64,000 nucleotides of DNA from Zobellia uliginosa (lineage in GTDB: Bacteria; Bacteroidota; Bacteroidia; Flavobacteriales; Flavobacteriaceae), in NCBI RefSeq assembly GCF_018860745.1, contig NZ_JAHKPY010000003.1:1004062-1068061 (forward strand), given 5' to 3'. The notes below the pieces were generated by a model that searched no databases, was not told the origin of the DNA, and saw nothing but the letters and a program-made list of their open reading frames with translations. Positions 16,627-26,118 of this stretch are shown in pieces; position 1 is the first letter of the stretch, and every line of letters begins with the position of its first letter. The position numbers were made by a program, and so were the translations under genes.

Positions 16627-19482
16627 TTGAAAATCAAATCCCTCATATTTTCTTTTTATCTCGGAACATTAATTTTAGGTAGTTTCGGAGAATTGGCTGC
16701 GCAACATGAAAACATACTAACCGCTACCTTAGACGGTGAGAATAAAGAAATTCATGTACAGCAGGAGTTTACATATAAGAATAACTCTAATGTAACCCTA
16801 AACACCTTGTATTTTAATGATTGGGCACATTCCTATGCCAGTAAGAATACCGGGCTTGCGAAACGCTTTGACGAACAGTTCAAAAAAAGTCTGCATCTGG
16901 CAAAAAAAAGTGAAAGAGGTTATACAACTATAATTAGTGCTGTAGATAATGAATATAGAGGTCTTTTCTGGAAGCGCACCACAGGTGAAGACATCTTAAA
17001 AATAGACCTAAATAGTCCACTTCCACCTGGTGAATCCGCCAAGCTTTTTTTGACCTACACGATAAAACTTCCTGAAAACAAGTTTACGCCTTATGGATAT
17101 GACAAAAAAAGAAATGGCTATTACCTTAAGGATTGGTACTTAACACCATCCTATTTTGATGGGGCGTGGCATTTATATTCCAATAAAAACCTTGAGGATT
17201 TATTTACCGGTGTTACCGAGACAACGGTAAATTTCGTTTATCCCAGTAATTTACATCTAGCGACCAACTTTACGGTCTTAGGAAACTCTAAGATATTAAA
17301 TGGCCAGATGGCCCAGCTAACTGCAGAGCAACAAAAGAATTGCGAAATTTTGTTGAGTGTGGACAATAGGTTCATGACCCATGTTACCCCGCAAATTACA
17401 GTAATTACGGATATTGAAGCTTTTAGATATGCAGATGTGTTTAAAGGACTATCAATCAACAAGGTAACAGAATTTATAGAAAGTAATTTAGGGAAATACC
17501 CCCACCGCCAGTTATTGGTTAGTCAATTGGATTATGAGAAAAACCCGCTTTACGGTATAAATCAATTACCGTCCTTCATTCGTCCTTATGAGGAGCAGTT
17601 TCAGTTTGAAATGAAATTTTTAAAAACCGCACTCATAAATATTTTGGAAGAAACCCTTTTCCTAGACCCTAGAAAGGAACAATGGCTAAGTGATGCTATT
17701 GCTAACTATCTCATGATAGAATATGTAGAGCAGTATTATCCAGACCAAAAATTATTAGGCAAGCTCTCAAAAATATGGGGTATACGAAGTTTTAACTTGG
17801 CTAAAATGGATTTCAATGAACAATATCCGTTTTTATATATGCTTACCGCTCGAACAAACTTAGACCAGCCATTAAGCACTAGCAACGATTCTTTGATTAA
17901 GTTCAATCAAAAAATTGCTAATAAATATAAAGCCGGCTTAGGTTTGGCCTACCTTGCTAGTTATATTGGAAAAGATAAAGTTGATAAAAGTATAAAGATT
18001 TTCTACAAGCACTATAAATTAAGCCAAGTAAAGACGTTGGATTTTGAGTCGATTTTAAAGAGGTCTACAGATACTGATATTGATTGGTTTTTTAAGGATT
18101 TTGTTACTACCGATCGCAAAATCGATTTTAAAATCAAGAAGGTCGAAAAGACCGAGGATTCATTGCGAGTTACTATAAAGAACAAAAAGGGAACCAATGT
18201 ACCCATCTCATTATTTGGCTTAAAGAACGATTCCGTAGTCTCTAAATATTGGTTTTCGGGTATTAGCGACATCAAGACGGTTACCATTCCTAGAAACGAA
18301 GAAAAAAGACTTGTACTTAATTATGATCAAAAGATTCCTGAATTTAATCAACGGGATAACTGGAAATCGTTAGGCGGGTTTTTCTCTGGTAATAAAAAAT
18401 TGAAATTCACATTTTTCCGTGATTCAGAAAACCCATATTACAATCAAGTGTTTTATGTTCCGATTTTAAATTTCAATATTTACGATGGATGGACGCCAGG
18501 TATGCGACTATACAATAAAACTTTATTGGAGCGGCCTTTCGTATACGATTTTGCTCCCTCCTATTCTTTTCGAGAAAAGGCTTTTGTTGGTTCAGGAAGA
18601 ATCTCTTATCGCAAATATCTAAGCAAAAGTGGGCTGTATGTTGCCAATTATAGCATTGGGGGATCTACCTATCATTTTCAGGAAAATTCAAGATACTCAA
18701 CTATTACCCCTTCTATTACTTTTGGCTGGAGACCGGCAAACCTAATATCCAACAAAAGGGAATTCTTACGGTTTAGATATGTAAATGTGTTGAGGGATAA
18801 GGCCGAGAGTTTGGGCGACTTTGAAACGCCTCCGGATTATAGCATTCTAAATGCACGTTATACCAATAGAAATCCCGGTATTATAAATTATGTTTCTTGG
18901 TTTGCAGATGCACAACATGCAAGCGATTTTACTAAAGTAGCTTTTGAATTGGAATATCGAAAGCTATTTGAAAGTAACCGTCAATTCAACTTTCGCTTCT
19001 ATGCAGGTAAATTTATCCGGAATAAGACTACTGATTATAGAGACCCAAACTATTACAGCTTTGCATTAGATCGCCCTACGGACTATCTCTTTGATTATGG
19101 ATATTTAGGACGTTCTGAAGATTCGGGAATTTACAGTCAGCAAATTATTATCGCAGAAGGAGGGTTTAAATCCTTTTTACCTGAGGAATATAGGTTTGCC
19201 AATGATTACCTTACTACGGTTAATGCCAGCGTAAATTTGTGGAAATGGATTGAAGTCTACAGTGACTTGGGGTATGTTAAAAATAAAGGCGTTAGTGGAA
19301 AATTCGTTTATGATTCCGGTGTTCGTCTAAACTTGCTCACGGATTACTTTGAACTTTACTTTCCTGTATACTCCAACAATGGCTGGGAACTATCACAACC
19401 ACTTTATGGTGAGAAAATTAGATTTATTGTTACCGTAAGCCCTAAAACTTTAATTGGCCTATTTACAAGAAAGTGGTTCTAG
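16627..19482 (+). CDS. Exported M1-peptidase-like protein with degenerate active site and C-terminal beta-barrel
   Basis: A 951-residue protein starting at TTG, 8 bp after the LOG stop; the signal peptide ends in ELAAQ. Residues about 30-450 follow the layout of an M1 aminopeptidase (beta-saddle then helical gluzincin domain), but the zinc motif HExxH is missing: the aligned stretch near 338-370 reads ILEETLF, and the downstream Glu helix (normally NEGxAxY) reads WLSDAIANY. It is therefore unlikely to be a zinc peptidase. Residues about 640-951 are rich in alternating aromatic strands and end in KTLIGLFTRKWF with terminal Phe, like an outer-membrane beta-barrel. Role unknown; a surface scaffold or assembly factor is possible. 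Confidence 0.72.
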   Translation: MKIKSLIFSFYLGTLILGSFGELAAQHENILTATLDGENKEIHVQQEFTYKNNSNVTLNTLYFNDWAHSYASKNTGLAKRFDEQFKKSLHLAKKSERGYTTIISAVDNEYRGLFWKRTTGEDILKIDLNSPLPPGESAKLFLTYTIKLPENKFTPYGYDKKRNGYYLKDWYLTPSYFDGAWHLYSNKNLEDLFTGVTETTVNFVYPSNLHLATNFTVLGNSKILNGQMAQLTAEQQKNCEILLSVDNRFMTHVTPQITVITDIEAFRYADVFKGLSINKVTEFIESNLGKYPHRQLLVSQLDYEKNPLYGINQLPSFIRPYEEQFQFEMKFLKTALINILEETLFLDPRKEQWLSDAIANYLMIEYVEQYYPDQKLLGKLSKIWGIRSFNLAKMDFNEQYPFLYMLTARTNLDQPLSTSNDSLIKFNQKIANKYKAGLGLAYLASYIGKDKVDKSIKIFYKHYKLSQVKTLDFESILKRSTDTDIDWFFKDFVTTDRKIDFKIKKVEKTEDSLRVTIKNKKGTNVPISLFGLKNDSVVSKYWFSGISDIKTVTIPRNEEKRLVLNYDQKIPEFNQRDNWKSLGGFFSGNKKLKFTFFRDSENPYYNQVFYVPILNFNIYDGWTPGMRLYNKTLLERPFVYDFAPSYSFREKAFVGSGRISYRKYLSKSGLYVANYSIGGSTYHFQENSRYSTITPSITFGWRPANLISNKREFLRFRYVNVLRDKAESLGDFETPPDYSILNARYTNRNPGIINYVSWFADAQHASDFTKVAFELEYRKLFESNRQFNFRFYAGKFIRNKTTDYRDPNYYSFALDRPTDYLFDYGYLGRSEDSGIYSQQIIIAEGGFKSFLPEEYRFANDYLTTVNASVNLWKWIEVYSDLGYVKNKGVSGKFVYDSGVRLNLLTDYFELYFPVYSNNGWELSQPLYGEKIRFIVTVSPKTLIGLFTRKWF

Positions 19483-19596
19483 GATTTACTTGTCAAATTC
19501 TTAATAAACTCTCATTTTAGCAAACTATTATTGTCAATATACCATTGGATTACTCTGTTTTTTAAATATTTTTTAATCAAGTATGTTGTGCAAGCA

Positions 19597-19627
19597 TTGT
19601 AAAAATGCTTCTAGTTTATTATTTTTG
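19597..19627 (+). promoter_or_regulatory. Candidate promoter of the E1 dehydrogenase gene
   Basis: TTG (19597-19599) followed after 20 bases by TATTTTTG (19620-19627), a near match to the Bacteroidetes consensus. The predicted start near 19634 lies after the in-frame ATG at 19605 but before the ATG at 19647, favouring the latter as the start codon. Confidence 0.42.
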
Positions 19628-19646
19628 TGAAAACTCGTACAGCTTA

Positions 19647-22058
19647 ATGGATACTTCGCCTAAAACAAGTAATGATATTACGTTTGATGATTTCAAGACC
19701 CAAATCATAAGTGATTACAAAATTGCGGTTCTTAGTAGAACTTGTAGTTTATTGGGTAGAAAGGAAGTTTTGACCGGAAAGGCAAAATTTGGCATCTTTG
19801 GAGATGGAAAAGAACTTCCACAATTGGCCATGGCGCGATCATTTAAAGATGGAGATTTCAGAAGTGGCTATTACCGCGATCAGACTTTTATGATGGCATT
19901 AGGTCTTTTGACCCCAAAAGACATATTTCACGGTTTATATGCTACTACTGATATTGAAAAGGAACCTATGAGTGCTGGCCGGCAAATGGGTGGGCATTAC
20001 GTTACTCATAGCCTCAACGAAGATGGCAGTTGGAAAAACCTTGTAAAACAGAAAAACAGTAGTGCGGATATTTCCTGTACGGCGGGCCAGATGCCCAGAT
20101 TATTGGGTCTTGCCCAAGCCTCTAAAATGTACAGGGATCTAAAAGGAGTAGATGCCACTAAATTCTCGAACAAAGGAAATGAAGTTGCCTGGGGAACCAT
20201 AGGTAACGCCAGTACCAGTGAGGGTATGTTCCTGGAGACCATAAATGCTGCCGGAGTACTTCAAGTACCCATGGTCATAAGTATTTGGGATGATGAGTAT
20301 GGTATTTCCGTACCAGCAGAGTTTCACACTACAAAAGAAGATATTTCAGAAATACTCAGTGGTTTTAAACGAACCGAAGAACAGAAAGGTTACGAAATCC
20401 TAAAGGTTAAAGGATGGGATTATACGGCCCTCATGCATGCTTATGAAAACGCTTCGGATATTGCAAGAGATGAGCATGTGCCTGTTATTATTCACGTAAC
20501 GGAACTTACACAACCCCAAGGCCACTCATCTTCTGGCTCACATGAACGTTATAAAAATGAAAAGAGGTTAGACTGGGAAAAAGAAAACGATTGCAATAAG
20601 CGCTTTCGCGAGTGGATACTGGAAACAGGGATTACTACCGATGAAGAACTAAAAGCCATAGAAAAAAGTATTGTTAGAGAAGTTCGTTCCGCAAAGAGAG
20701 AAGCGTGGTCCGAATACTTGGAAAATCACAAGACACTTAAAAAGGAATTGGTCACTCTTCTGGACAGTGCCTCAGCAAAGAGCCAAAACAAGAATTTCAT
20801 AGCAAAAATAAAAAACGATCTTATTGCTATTGAGGAACCCATTAAGAAAGATTTAGCCGTTAGTGCGAGAAAAGCACTTAGGTACTTGATTGGTGAGTCG
20901 TTTCCTGAAAAACAAAATCTTCTACAGTGGACAAATATATTTCTAGAAGAAACACAACCGTTATATAGCGCGAACTTATATAACTACGGCCCTACGGGCG
21001 CTTTGAATGTAGCAGAGATAAAACCAGTGTATTCAGAAAATACTGAAAACGTGGACGGTCGCGTCATTCTAAGGGACAATTTTGACAAAATATTTGAAAA
21101 ATATCCCAACGCCTTGGTTTTTGGGGAAGATAGCGGAGCTATTGGTGACGTAAATCAAGGTCTTGAAGGTCTGCAAACCAAATACGGAAAACTTAGAGTA
21201 GCAGATACTGGAATACGAGAAACTACCATAATCGGACAAGGAACGGGTATGGCCATGAGAGGACTGCGTCCTATTGCTGAAATTCAATATCTAGATTATA
21301 TTTATTATGCCATAGCTACCTTAACGGATGATGTTGCTTGTTTAAGATACCGTACTTTTGGAAAGCAAAAAGCTCCATTAATCGTGAGAACCCGCGGCCA
21401 CCGTCTTGAAGGAATTTGGCATTCTGGATCCCCTATGGGCACATTGATCCACGCACTACGCGGTATGTATATTCTATCTCCAAGAAACATGACGCAAGCT
21501 GCCGGTTTCTATAATACTCTTTTAAAAACCGATGAACCGGCCTTGGTAATAGAGAGTTTAAACGGATATAGATTAAAAGAACAGAAACCATTGAATTTAG
21601 GTGAGTTCTGTACACCAATTGGCAAAGTGGAAACTATTAAAGAAGGAACCGATATTACCTTGGTTTCTTATGGTTCAACCTTAAGGATTGTTATGCAAGC
21701 GGCAGAAGATCTTAAGGAGGTGGGTATTAATGCAGAAGTTATTGATGCACAGACATTATTACCTTTTGATGTTTATCAAGATACACTAAAAAGTGTAAAG
21801 AAGACAAATAGACTACTTGTAATTGATGAGGATGTTCCTGGTGGATGTTCTGCATATATTTTAAATGAAATCATAGAAAAGCAAGGTGCATACGCCTATT
21901 TGGATTCAGCACCGCAAACCCTCAGTGCTCAACCGCATAGGCCAGCATATGGTACGGATGGGGATTATTTTTCAAAACCCAATGCTGAAGATGTTTTTGA
22001 AAAAGTATATATTATCATGAATGAATTAGACCCAGAAAACTTTCCTAGATTACGCTAA
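19647..22058 (+). CDS. 2-oxoacid dehydrogenase E1, fused alpha and beta subunits
   Basis: A single-chain E1 component (803 residues from ATG 19647) that decarboxylates a 2-oxoacid with thiamine diphosphate and passes the acyl group to E2 lipoate. The alpha part (about residues 10-390) has GYYRDQTFMMALG, the cofactor region GNASTSEGMFLE and the phosphorylation-loop-like SSGSHERYKNE. The beta part (about 460-803) has FGEDSGAIGDVNQG, and DTGIRETTIIGQGTGMAMRG. Fused E1 of this length is common in Bacteroidetes and is usually assigned to branched-chain oxoacids, though pyruvate is possible. No E2 or E3 gene lies next to it. The longer open frame from 19605 is disfavoured because a promoter-like element overlaps it. 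Confidence 0.9.
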   Translation: MDTSPKTSNDITFDDFKTQIISDYKIAVLSRTCSLLGRKEVLTGKAKFGIFGDGKELPQLAMARSFKDGDFRSGYYRDQTFMMALGLLTPKDIFHGLYATTDIEKEPMSAGRQMGGHYVTHSLNEDGSWKNLVKQKNSSADISCTAGQMPRLLGLAQASKMYRDLKGVDATKFSNKGNEVAWGTIGNASTSEGMFLETINAAGVLQVPMVISIWDDEYGISVPAEFHTTKEDISEILSGFKRTEEQKGYEILKVKGWDYTALMHAYENASDIARDEHVPVIIHVTELTQPQGHSSSGSHERYKNEKRLDWEKENDCNKRFREWILETGITTDEELKAIEKSIVREVRSAKREAWSEYLENHKTLKKELVTLLDSASAKSQNKNFIAKIKNDLIAIEEPIKKDLAVSARKALRYLIGESFPEKQNLLQWTNIFLEETQPLYSANLYNYGPTGALNVAEIKPVYSENTENVDGRVILRDNFDKIFEKYPNALVFGEDSGAIGDVNQGLEGLQTKYGKLRVADTGIRETTIIGQGTGMAMRGLRPIAEIQYLDYIYYAIATLTDDVACLRYRTFGKQKAPLIVRTRGHRLEGIWHSGSPMGTLIHALRGMYILSPRNMTQAAGFYNTLLKTDEPALVIESLNGYRLKEQKPLNLGEFCTPIGKVETIKEGTDITLVSYGSTLRIVMQAAEDLKEVGINAEVIDAQTLLPFDVYQDTLKSVKKTNRLLVIDEDVPGGCSAYILNEIIEKQGAYAYLDSAPQTLSAQPHRPAYGTDGDYFSKPNAEDVFEKVYIIMNELDPENFPRLR

Positions 22059-22148
22059 CTATTTGGTTATTAAACATATTGAACTCCAATACTTTTAACT
22101 AAGACATAAGGTGAAATATACTCATAGGTTTTTTTGTTTAAAATCTAT

Positions 22149-22179
22149 TTTGACAAATTCATAAAAAAGAATACTTTTA
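22149..22179 (+). promoter_or_regulatory. Candidate promoter of the doxX-like gene
   Basis: TTTG (22149-22152), 19 bases, then TACTTTTA (22172-22179): exact Bacteroidetes spacing and seven of eight -7/-33 key positions plausible (last base A instead of G). It lies 24 bp before the start codon. Confidence 0.48.
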
Positions 22180-22203
22180 TAATTAAAGTAAACTGAAAAA
22201 CGT

Positions 22204-22578
22204 ATGTCTAACGCACTTTTAAAAGATATTGGATTAGCTTTATTACGAATTGCAGCATCAGCAATGATGGCTGTTCACGGATATGGAAAATTACAGATGT
22301 TGATTGAAGGTGTAGAGTTTGGAGACCCTATCGGTATTGGTTCAACTCCTTCTTTGTTCTTAGCGGTTCTAGCTGAGCTTGTTTGTCCTGTATTAATCAT
22401 TATTGGTTTTAAAACCAGATGGGCGGCTATTCCTACATTAATCACCATGGGTATTGCTGCATTTATGGTACATGGTGCAGACCCTTTCCAAAAGAAGGAA
22501 TTAGCGCTTATTTACTTTGTTGTTTTTCTGGCAATTATACTTCTAGGCCCAGGAAAATATAGTATAGACAAAAGATAA
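22204..22578 (+). CDS. DoxX family membrane protein
   Basis: A 124-residue inner-membrane protein with four hydrophobic segments, typical of DoxX-like proteins. The first helix carries LALLRIAASAMMAVHGYGKL, matching the family opening in which a conserved Arg and His-Gly precede a Lys. A second helix has LAELVCPVLIIIGFKTRWAA. DoxX proteins have been linked to thiosulfate/quinone oxidation in archaea and to redox stress in mycobacteria, but the role here is open. The gene has its own promoter-like element and converges with holA with only 1 bp between stops. Confidence 0.88.
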   Translation: MSNALLKDIGLALLRIAASAMMAVHGYGKLQMLIEGVEFGDPIGIGSTPSLFLAVLAELVCPVLIIIGFKTRWAAIPTLITMGIAAFMVHGADPFQKKELALIYFVVFLAIILLGPGKYSIDKR

Positions 22579-22579
22579 T

Positions 22580-23581
22580 CTATATTATTTTTACCAACAA
22601 TTCTTTTAAAAGATCCGCTTGCGAATTTACATTTCCGCCCACACCTTTGCCCTTTAAGTCCATTTCACGTAGGGCAGATATAATTCCGCTTACCTTTCTC
22701 ATTGGATAGTTACGTGCTGCTGTTTGAAACTCGCCCACAAAGTATGGATTGATTCTTAAGGCACTTGCAACGCTTTTGGGTGAGTGATCATTTAATCCGT
22801 GGTACTGCAAAAGTTGGGTGAAGAAACTATGCAATAAGGTAACTGTTAGTACAAACGGGTTGTCCTTCGGATTCTGTGCAAAATAATTAATGATTCGCGT
22901 AGCTTTCAGTACATTTCGTTCACCAATGGCCTTTTTTAATTCAAAATTATTATAGTCCTTGCTAATTCCAATATGTGCCTCTATCTCTGCCGGAGTAATT
23001 TCACTCTGCTTTGGCAGAACTAATTGCAATTTTTCTATCTCATTATTGATACGACTCAAATCCGTTCCCAAATATTCGGTAAGCAAAATAGCAGCCTTGT
23101 GAGATATACTATACCCTCTGTTCTGTAGATTTTTCCTGATCCAGTCCGAAACTTGATTTTCATACAGTTTCTTGCTTTCAAAAAGAACTCCTGCTTTCTG
23201 AACCGCCTTGTATAATTTTTTGCGCTTATCCAATTTCTTGTACTTATAGCAAACAACAAGTACCGTGGTCATTTGTGGATTATCTACATATGAAGTTAAG
23301 TTTTCAATAGTACGCACAAGGTGTTGTGCTTCTTTTACAACAACCAATTGCCGTTCCGCCATCATTGGATAGCGTTTTGCATTAGCTACAATATCATCTA
23401 TAGAAACATCTTTACCATAAAGAACCATTTGATTGAATCCTTTTTCTTCTTCTGCAAGGAGATTTTTTTCAATATATGAAGCAATGGCATCAATATAATA
23501 AGGCTCCTCTCCAAATAAAAAATATATGGGCTTAATCGTACCCTTCTTTATATCTGTAACTATTCGTTTTGCTTCATCCAT
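22580..23581 (-). CDS. holA: DNA polymerase III subunit delta
   Basis: HolA, 333 residues, the delta subunit of the clamp loader that opens the beta clamp. The N-terminal AAA+-like domain starts with IYFLFGEEPYYID (the degenerate P-loop position of delta) and has LVVVKEAQHL. The middle and C-terminal helical parts include SRINNEIEKLQL and the sliding-clamp loader collar domain (NPFVLTVTLLHSFFTQLLQYHGL). Its start codon is 26 bp from the divergent HsdR_N-domain gene, so the two share a short promoter region, a neighbourhood I have in memory for Bacteroidetes. The stop is one base from the doxX stop. Confidence 0.93.
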   Translation of the reverse strand: MDEAKRIVTDIKKGTIKPIYFLFGEEPYYIDAIASYIEKNLLAEEEKGFNQMVLYGKDVSIDDIVANAKRYPMMAERQLVVVKEAQHLVRTIENLTSYVDNPQMTTVLVVCYKYKKLDKRKKLYKAVQKAGVLFESKKLYENQVSDWIRKNLQNRGYSISHKAAILLTEYLGTDLSRINNEIEKLQLVLPKQSEITPAEIEAHIGISKDYNNFELKKAIGERNVLKATRIINYFAQNPKDNPFVLTVTLLHSFFTQLLQYHGLNDHSPKSVASALRINPYFVGEFQTAARNYPMRKVSGIISALREMDLKGKGVGGNVNSQADLLKELLVKII

Positions 23582-23607
23582 CCAAAAAAAATCATCAAAT
23601 TTGCGAT

Positions 23608-24054
23608 ATGGTACCCCTTAATTTTCCAGAGTATAAATTCCGCTTCAAAAATAGCGAAAATAACGTGCGTATTTTTGACAGTATACGCAAAAAATTCGTG
23701 GTATTGCAGCCAGAGGAATGGGTACGACAACATGTTGTCAATTACCTGCTTACAGAAAAAAACTATCCTAAAAGCTTGGTAAACGTTGAGAAACAACTGA
23801 TTATCAACAATATCAAAAAAAGATATGATGTAGTCGTATTCAATTCAGATGGCAGTATTCACATTTTAGTGGAATGCAAAGCTCCGGAAATAACAATCAA
23901 TCAAACTACCTTTGATCAAATTGCACGCTATAATCTTGAGCTCAAAGCGGATTATTTAATGGTTACAAACGGATTGGAACATTTTTATTGTAAAATGGAC
24001 TTTACTTCAGAAAAATATACTTTTCTAAGGAATATTCCTGATTTTAGCCGTTAA
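23608..24054 (+). CDS. HsdR N-terminal-like PD-(D/E)XK domain protein
   Basis: A 148-residue stand-alone version of the N-terminal domain of type I restriction R subunits. The start is set at ATG 23608 (MVPLNFPEYKFRF), since the open frame further upstream reaches into holA. The PD-(D/E)XK-like core reads KKRYDVVVFN with the Asp, followed by ILVECKAPE with the Glu-x-Lys. No helicase or HsdM/HsdS gene is near, so it is not a working restriction system. It is probably a housekeeping nuclease-fold protein, given its conserved position beside holA. The next gene starts 12 bp downstream and is probably co-transcribed. Confidence 0.85.
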   Translation: MVPLNFPEYKFRFKNSENNVRIFDSIRKKFVVLQPEEWVRQHVVNYLLTEKNYPKSLVNVEKQLIINNIKKRYDVVVFNSDGSIHILVECKAPEITINQTTFDQIARYNLELKADYLMVTNGLEHFYCKMDFTSEKYTFLRNIPDFSR

Positions 24055-24066
24055 TTTGCGATTGTT

Positions 24067-25068
24067 TTGCGTATTGCTGTGGTCATATTAAACTGGAACG
24101 GAGAGGTACTTCTAGAAAGATACCTACCCTCTGTTATGCAACACTCCGGTGACGCAGAAATCTATGTTGTTGATAATGCTTCTACAGACGGCTCTGTTTC
24201 CTTTATTAGAAATAATTATCCTTCGGTAAAGATAGTCCAGAATAGCGAAAATGGAGGTTTCACAAAAGGATATAACGATGGTCTTAAGCATATAGATGCC
24301 GATGTTTATTGTCTATTGAATTCGGATATAGAAGTAACGGAAGACTGGCTCCCTCCTATTCAAGAAGTTTTTTCTAAAAATAATGAAATCGCCATTGTTC
24401 AGCCCAAAATACTCGATCTTATGCGTCCTGACCATTTTGAATATGCTGGAGCAGGAGGAGGTTTTATTGATAAGCTTGGATATCCTTTTTGTAGAGGCCG
24501 TATTTTTCAAGATCTTGAAAAGGATAATGGGCAATACAATGATATCACCGAAATTTTTTGGGCCACAGGTGCCTGTATGTTCATACGGAAAGAAGTTTTC
24601 TGGAGCCTCAATGGTTTTGATGAACATTATTTTGCGCATCAGGAAGAGGTTGATTTATGTTGGCGGGCCAAGAACGAAGGTCATAAAGTTTTTTATGTAG
24701 GTACTTCCAAGGTATACCACCTGGGAGGTTCAACACTTAGTAATATGAACCCTAAGAAAACCTACCTGAATTTTAGAAACACCCTTTTTTCTATTACAAA
24801 AAACCTTCCTAGAAGAACCGCACTGTCCATAATCATATTACGTCTATTACTTGATGGGATTGCAGCTGTGCGTTTTATCTTTCAATTTAGATTCAAGCAT
24901 TGCCTTGCTATTTTAAGGGCACACCTTAGCTTTTACAAGCATTTTAACAAAATGTACAAGAGACGCGAAAAAGCTAATTTTATCCAAAAGTATTACTATA
25001 CGAAGTCCATTGTATGGCAGCATTTCGTACATCATGTAAAGAAATTTAACGATTTAGTAAAACATTAA
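24067..25068 (+). CDS. Family 2 glycosyltransferase
   Basis: A 333-residue GT2 glycosyltransferase, starting at TTG 24067 (MRIAVVILNWNG), since the GT-A domain begins immediately. The nucleotide-sugar site is shown by VVDNASTDGS and the metal-binding motif by LLNSDIEV (about residues 78-85), and the acceptor side by FWATGACMFIRKEVF with the later HQEEVDLCWRA catalytic-base region. This layout matches rhamnosyl/GlcNAc-transferase-like enzymes of surface polysaccharide synthesis. The C-terminal 80 residues are basic with one hydrophobic stretch that may contact the membrane. The gene follows the HsdR_N protein by 12 bp. Confidence 0.9.
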   Translation: MRIAVVILNWNGEVLLERYLPSVMQHSGDAEIYVVDNASTDGSVSFIRNNYPSVKIVQNSENGGFTKGYNDGLKHIDADVYCLLNSDIEVTEDWLPPIQEVFSKNNEIAIVQPKILDLMRPDHFEYAGAGGGFIDKLGYPFCRGRIFQDLEKDNGQYNDITEIFWATGACMFIRKEVFWSLNGFDEHYFAHQEEVDLCWRAKNEGHKVFYVGTSKVYHLGGSTLSNMNPKKTYLNFRNTLFSITKNLPRRTALSIIILRLLLDGIAAVRFIFQFRFKHCLAILRAHLSFYKHFNKMYKRREKANFIQKYYYTKSIVWQHFVHHVKKFNDLVKH

Positions 25069-25171
25069 CTAATTTTACAAATGGTAAGTTTGGCGATTAT
25101 ATAATTTTGTCCCTTATTGAAACTAGTGAAAAAATCAAATAACAATCATTAAATACTTAGTATCTCTCATT

Positions 25172-26023
25172 ATGAAAAAATTAATTTTAGGCTGTTTAGG
25201 AGTGACCATGTTGTTGTCTTCTTGCGTATCATCAAAGAAGTATGCAGATTTAGAGTCAAAGCATAAAGAAGCACAAGATCTTTTGAATTCAGCAACTGTT
25301 AAATTGAACGATTGCTTAGAAGAAAAAGCTACAGCCAGTTCTAAACTCCAAACATTACAAGATCAAAACGCATTTTTAAAAGCGAATAACCAAGAGTTGA
25401 TCAATAATATGGGTAACTTAACTACATTGACTTCAAAAGGTGCCGAAAACTTAGAAAAATCTTTGGAGAGCTTACAAGAAAAAGATCTTACTATTCGTAA
25501 ATTACAAGATGCCATTACAAGAAGAGATTCTGTAAACCTTTCCTTGGTTCAGAGCCTTAAAGGGGTTTTGGGTAACTTAGATGATGAAGACATTCAAATA
25601 AGCGTTGAAAAAGGTGTTGTATTTGTTTCTATATCCGATAAGCTTTTGTTTAGCAGTGGTAGCTACAACGTTACTAGTAGAGCAAAAGAAATTCTTGGTA
25701 AAGTTGCACAGGTTGTAAACAACAAACCAGATTTTGAATTTATGGTTGAAGGTCATACAGATGATGTTCCTTACAGAAAAGGTGTTCTTCTTGACAACTG
25801 GGATTTAAGTGTAAAACGTGCTACAGCGGTTGTTAGAATTTTACAAAATGATTACAACGTTGATCCTAAGCGTATGACTGCTGCGGGTAGAGCAGAGTTC
25901 ATTCCTGTATCTACAACTGAAAAATCCAAAAACAGAAGAACTCGTATAGTAGTACTTCCAAAAATAGATCAGTTCTACAGTATGATCGAAGAAGGCATGG
26001 ATGATCCTGCCATCAACAACTAA
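25172..26023 (+). CDS. OmpA family lipoprotein with coiled coil
   Basis: A 283-residue OmpA-type lipoprotein. Lipobox LSSC puts the lipid Cys at about residue 18. Residues about 25-125 are a long coiled coil (heptads in SKKYADLESKHKEAQDL and ENLEKSLESLQEKDL). The C-terminal domain (about 145-265) is the peptidoglycan-binding OmpA domain, with FSSGSYNV, GHTDDVPY and NRRTRIVVLP motifs, including the Asp and Arg that bind diaminopimelate. It tethers the outer membrane to the cell wall. It is monocistronic, with a 103-bp leader and a strong terminator directly downstream. Confidence 0.93.
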   Translation: MKKLILGCLGVTMLLSSCVSSKKYADLESKHKEAQDLLNSATVKLNDCLEEKATASSKLQTLQDQNAFLKANNQELINNMGNLTTLTSKGAENLEKSLESLQEKDLTIRKLQDAITRRDSVNLSLVQSLKGVLGNLDDEDIQISVEKGVVFVSISDKLLFSSGSYNVTSRAKEILGKVAQVVNNKPDFEFMVEGHTDDVPYRKGVLLDNWDLSVKRATAVVRILQNDYNVDPKRMTAAGRAEFIPVSTTEKSKNRRTRIVVLPKIDQFYSMIEEGMDDPAINN

Positions 26024-26043
26024 GTAGAAACATTAGTATATTC

Positions 26044-26077
26044 AAAAACCGCAACTTTATAAGTTGCGGTTTTTTTA
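26044..26077 (+). terminator. Rho-independent terminator after the OmpA gene
   Basis: AAAAACCGCAACTT, a 3-base loop TAT, then AAGTTGCGGTTTTT with extra Ts: a long, nearly perfect stem ending in a T-run, 20 bp after the OmpA stop. It is A/T-flanked on both sides, so it can also serve the converging YciO/Sua5-type gene. Confidence 0.9.
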
Positions 26078-26118
26078 TGCTCAATGAATATTTGTTATGT
26101 AAAACAAAATAGTAGCAT

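Noticed and set aside
23608-24054. Type I restriction-modification system
   Set aside because: Only the HsdR N-terminal-type domain is present; no helicase, HsdM or HsdS genes are nearby.
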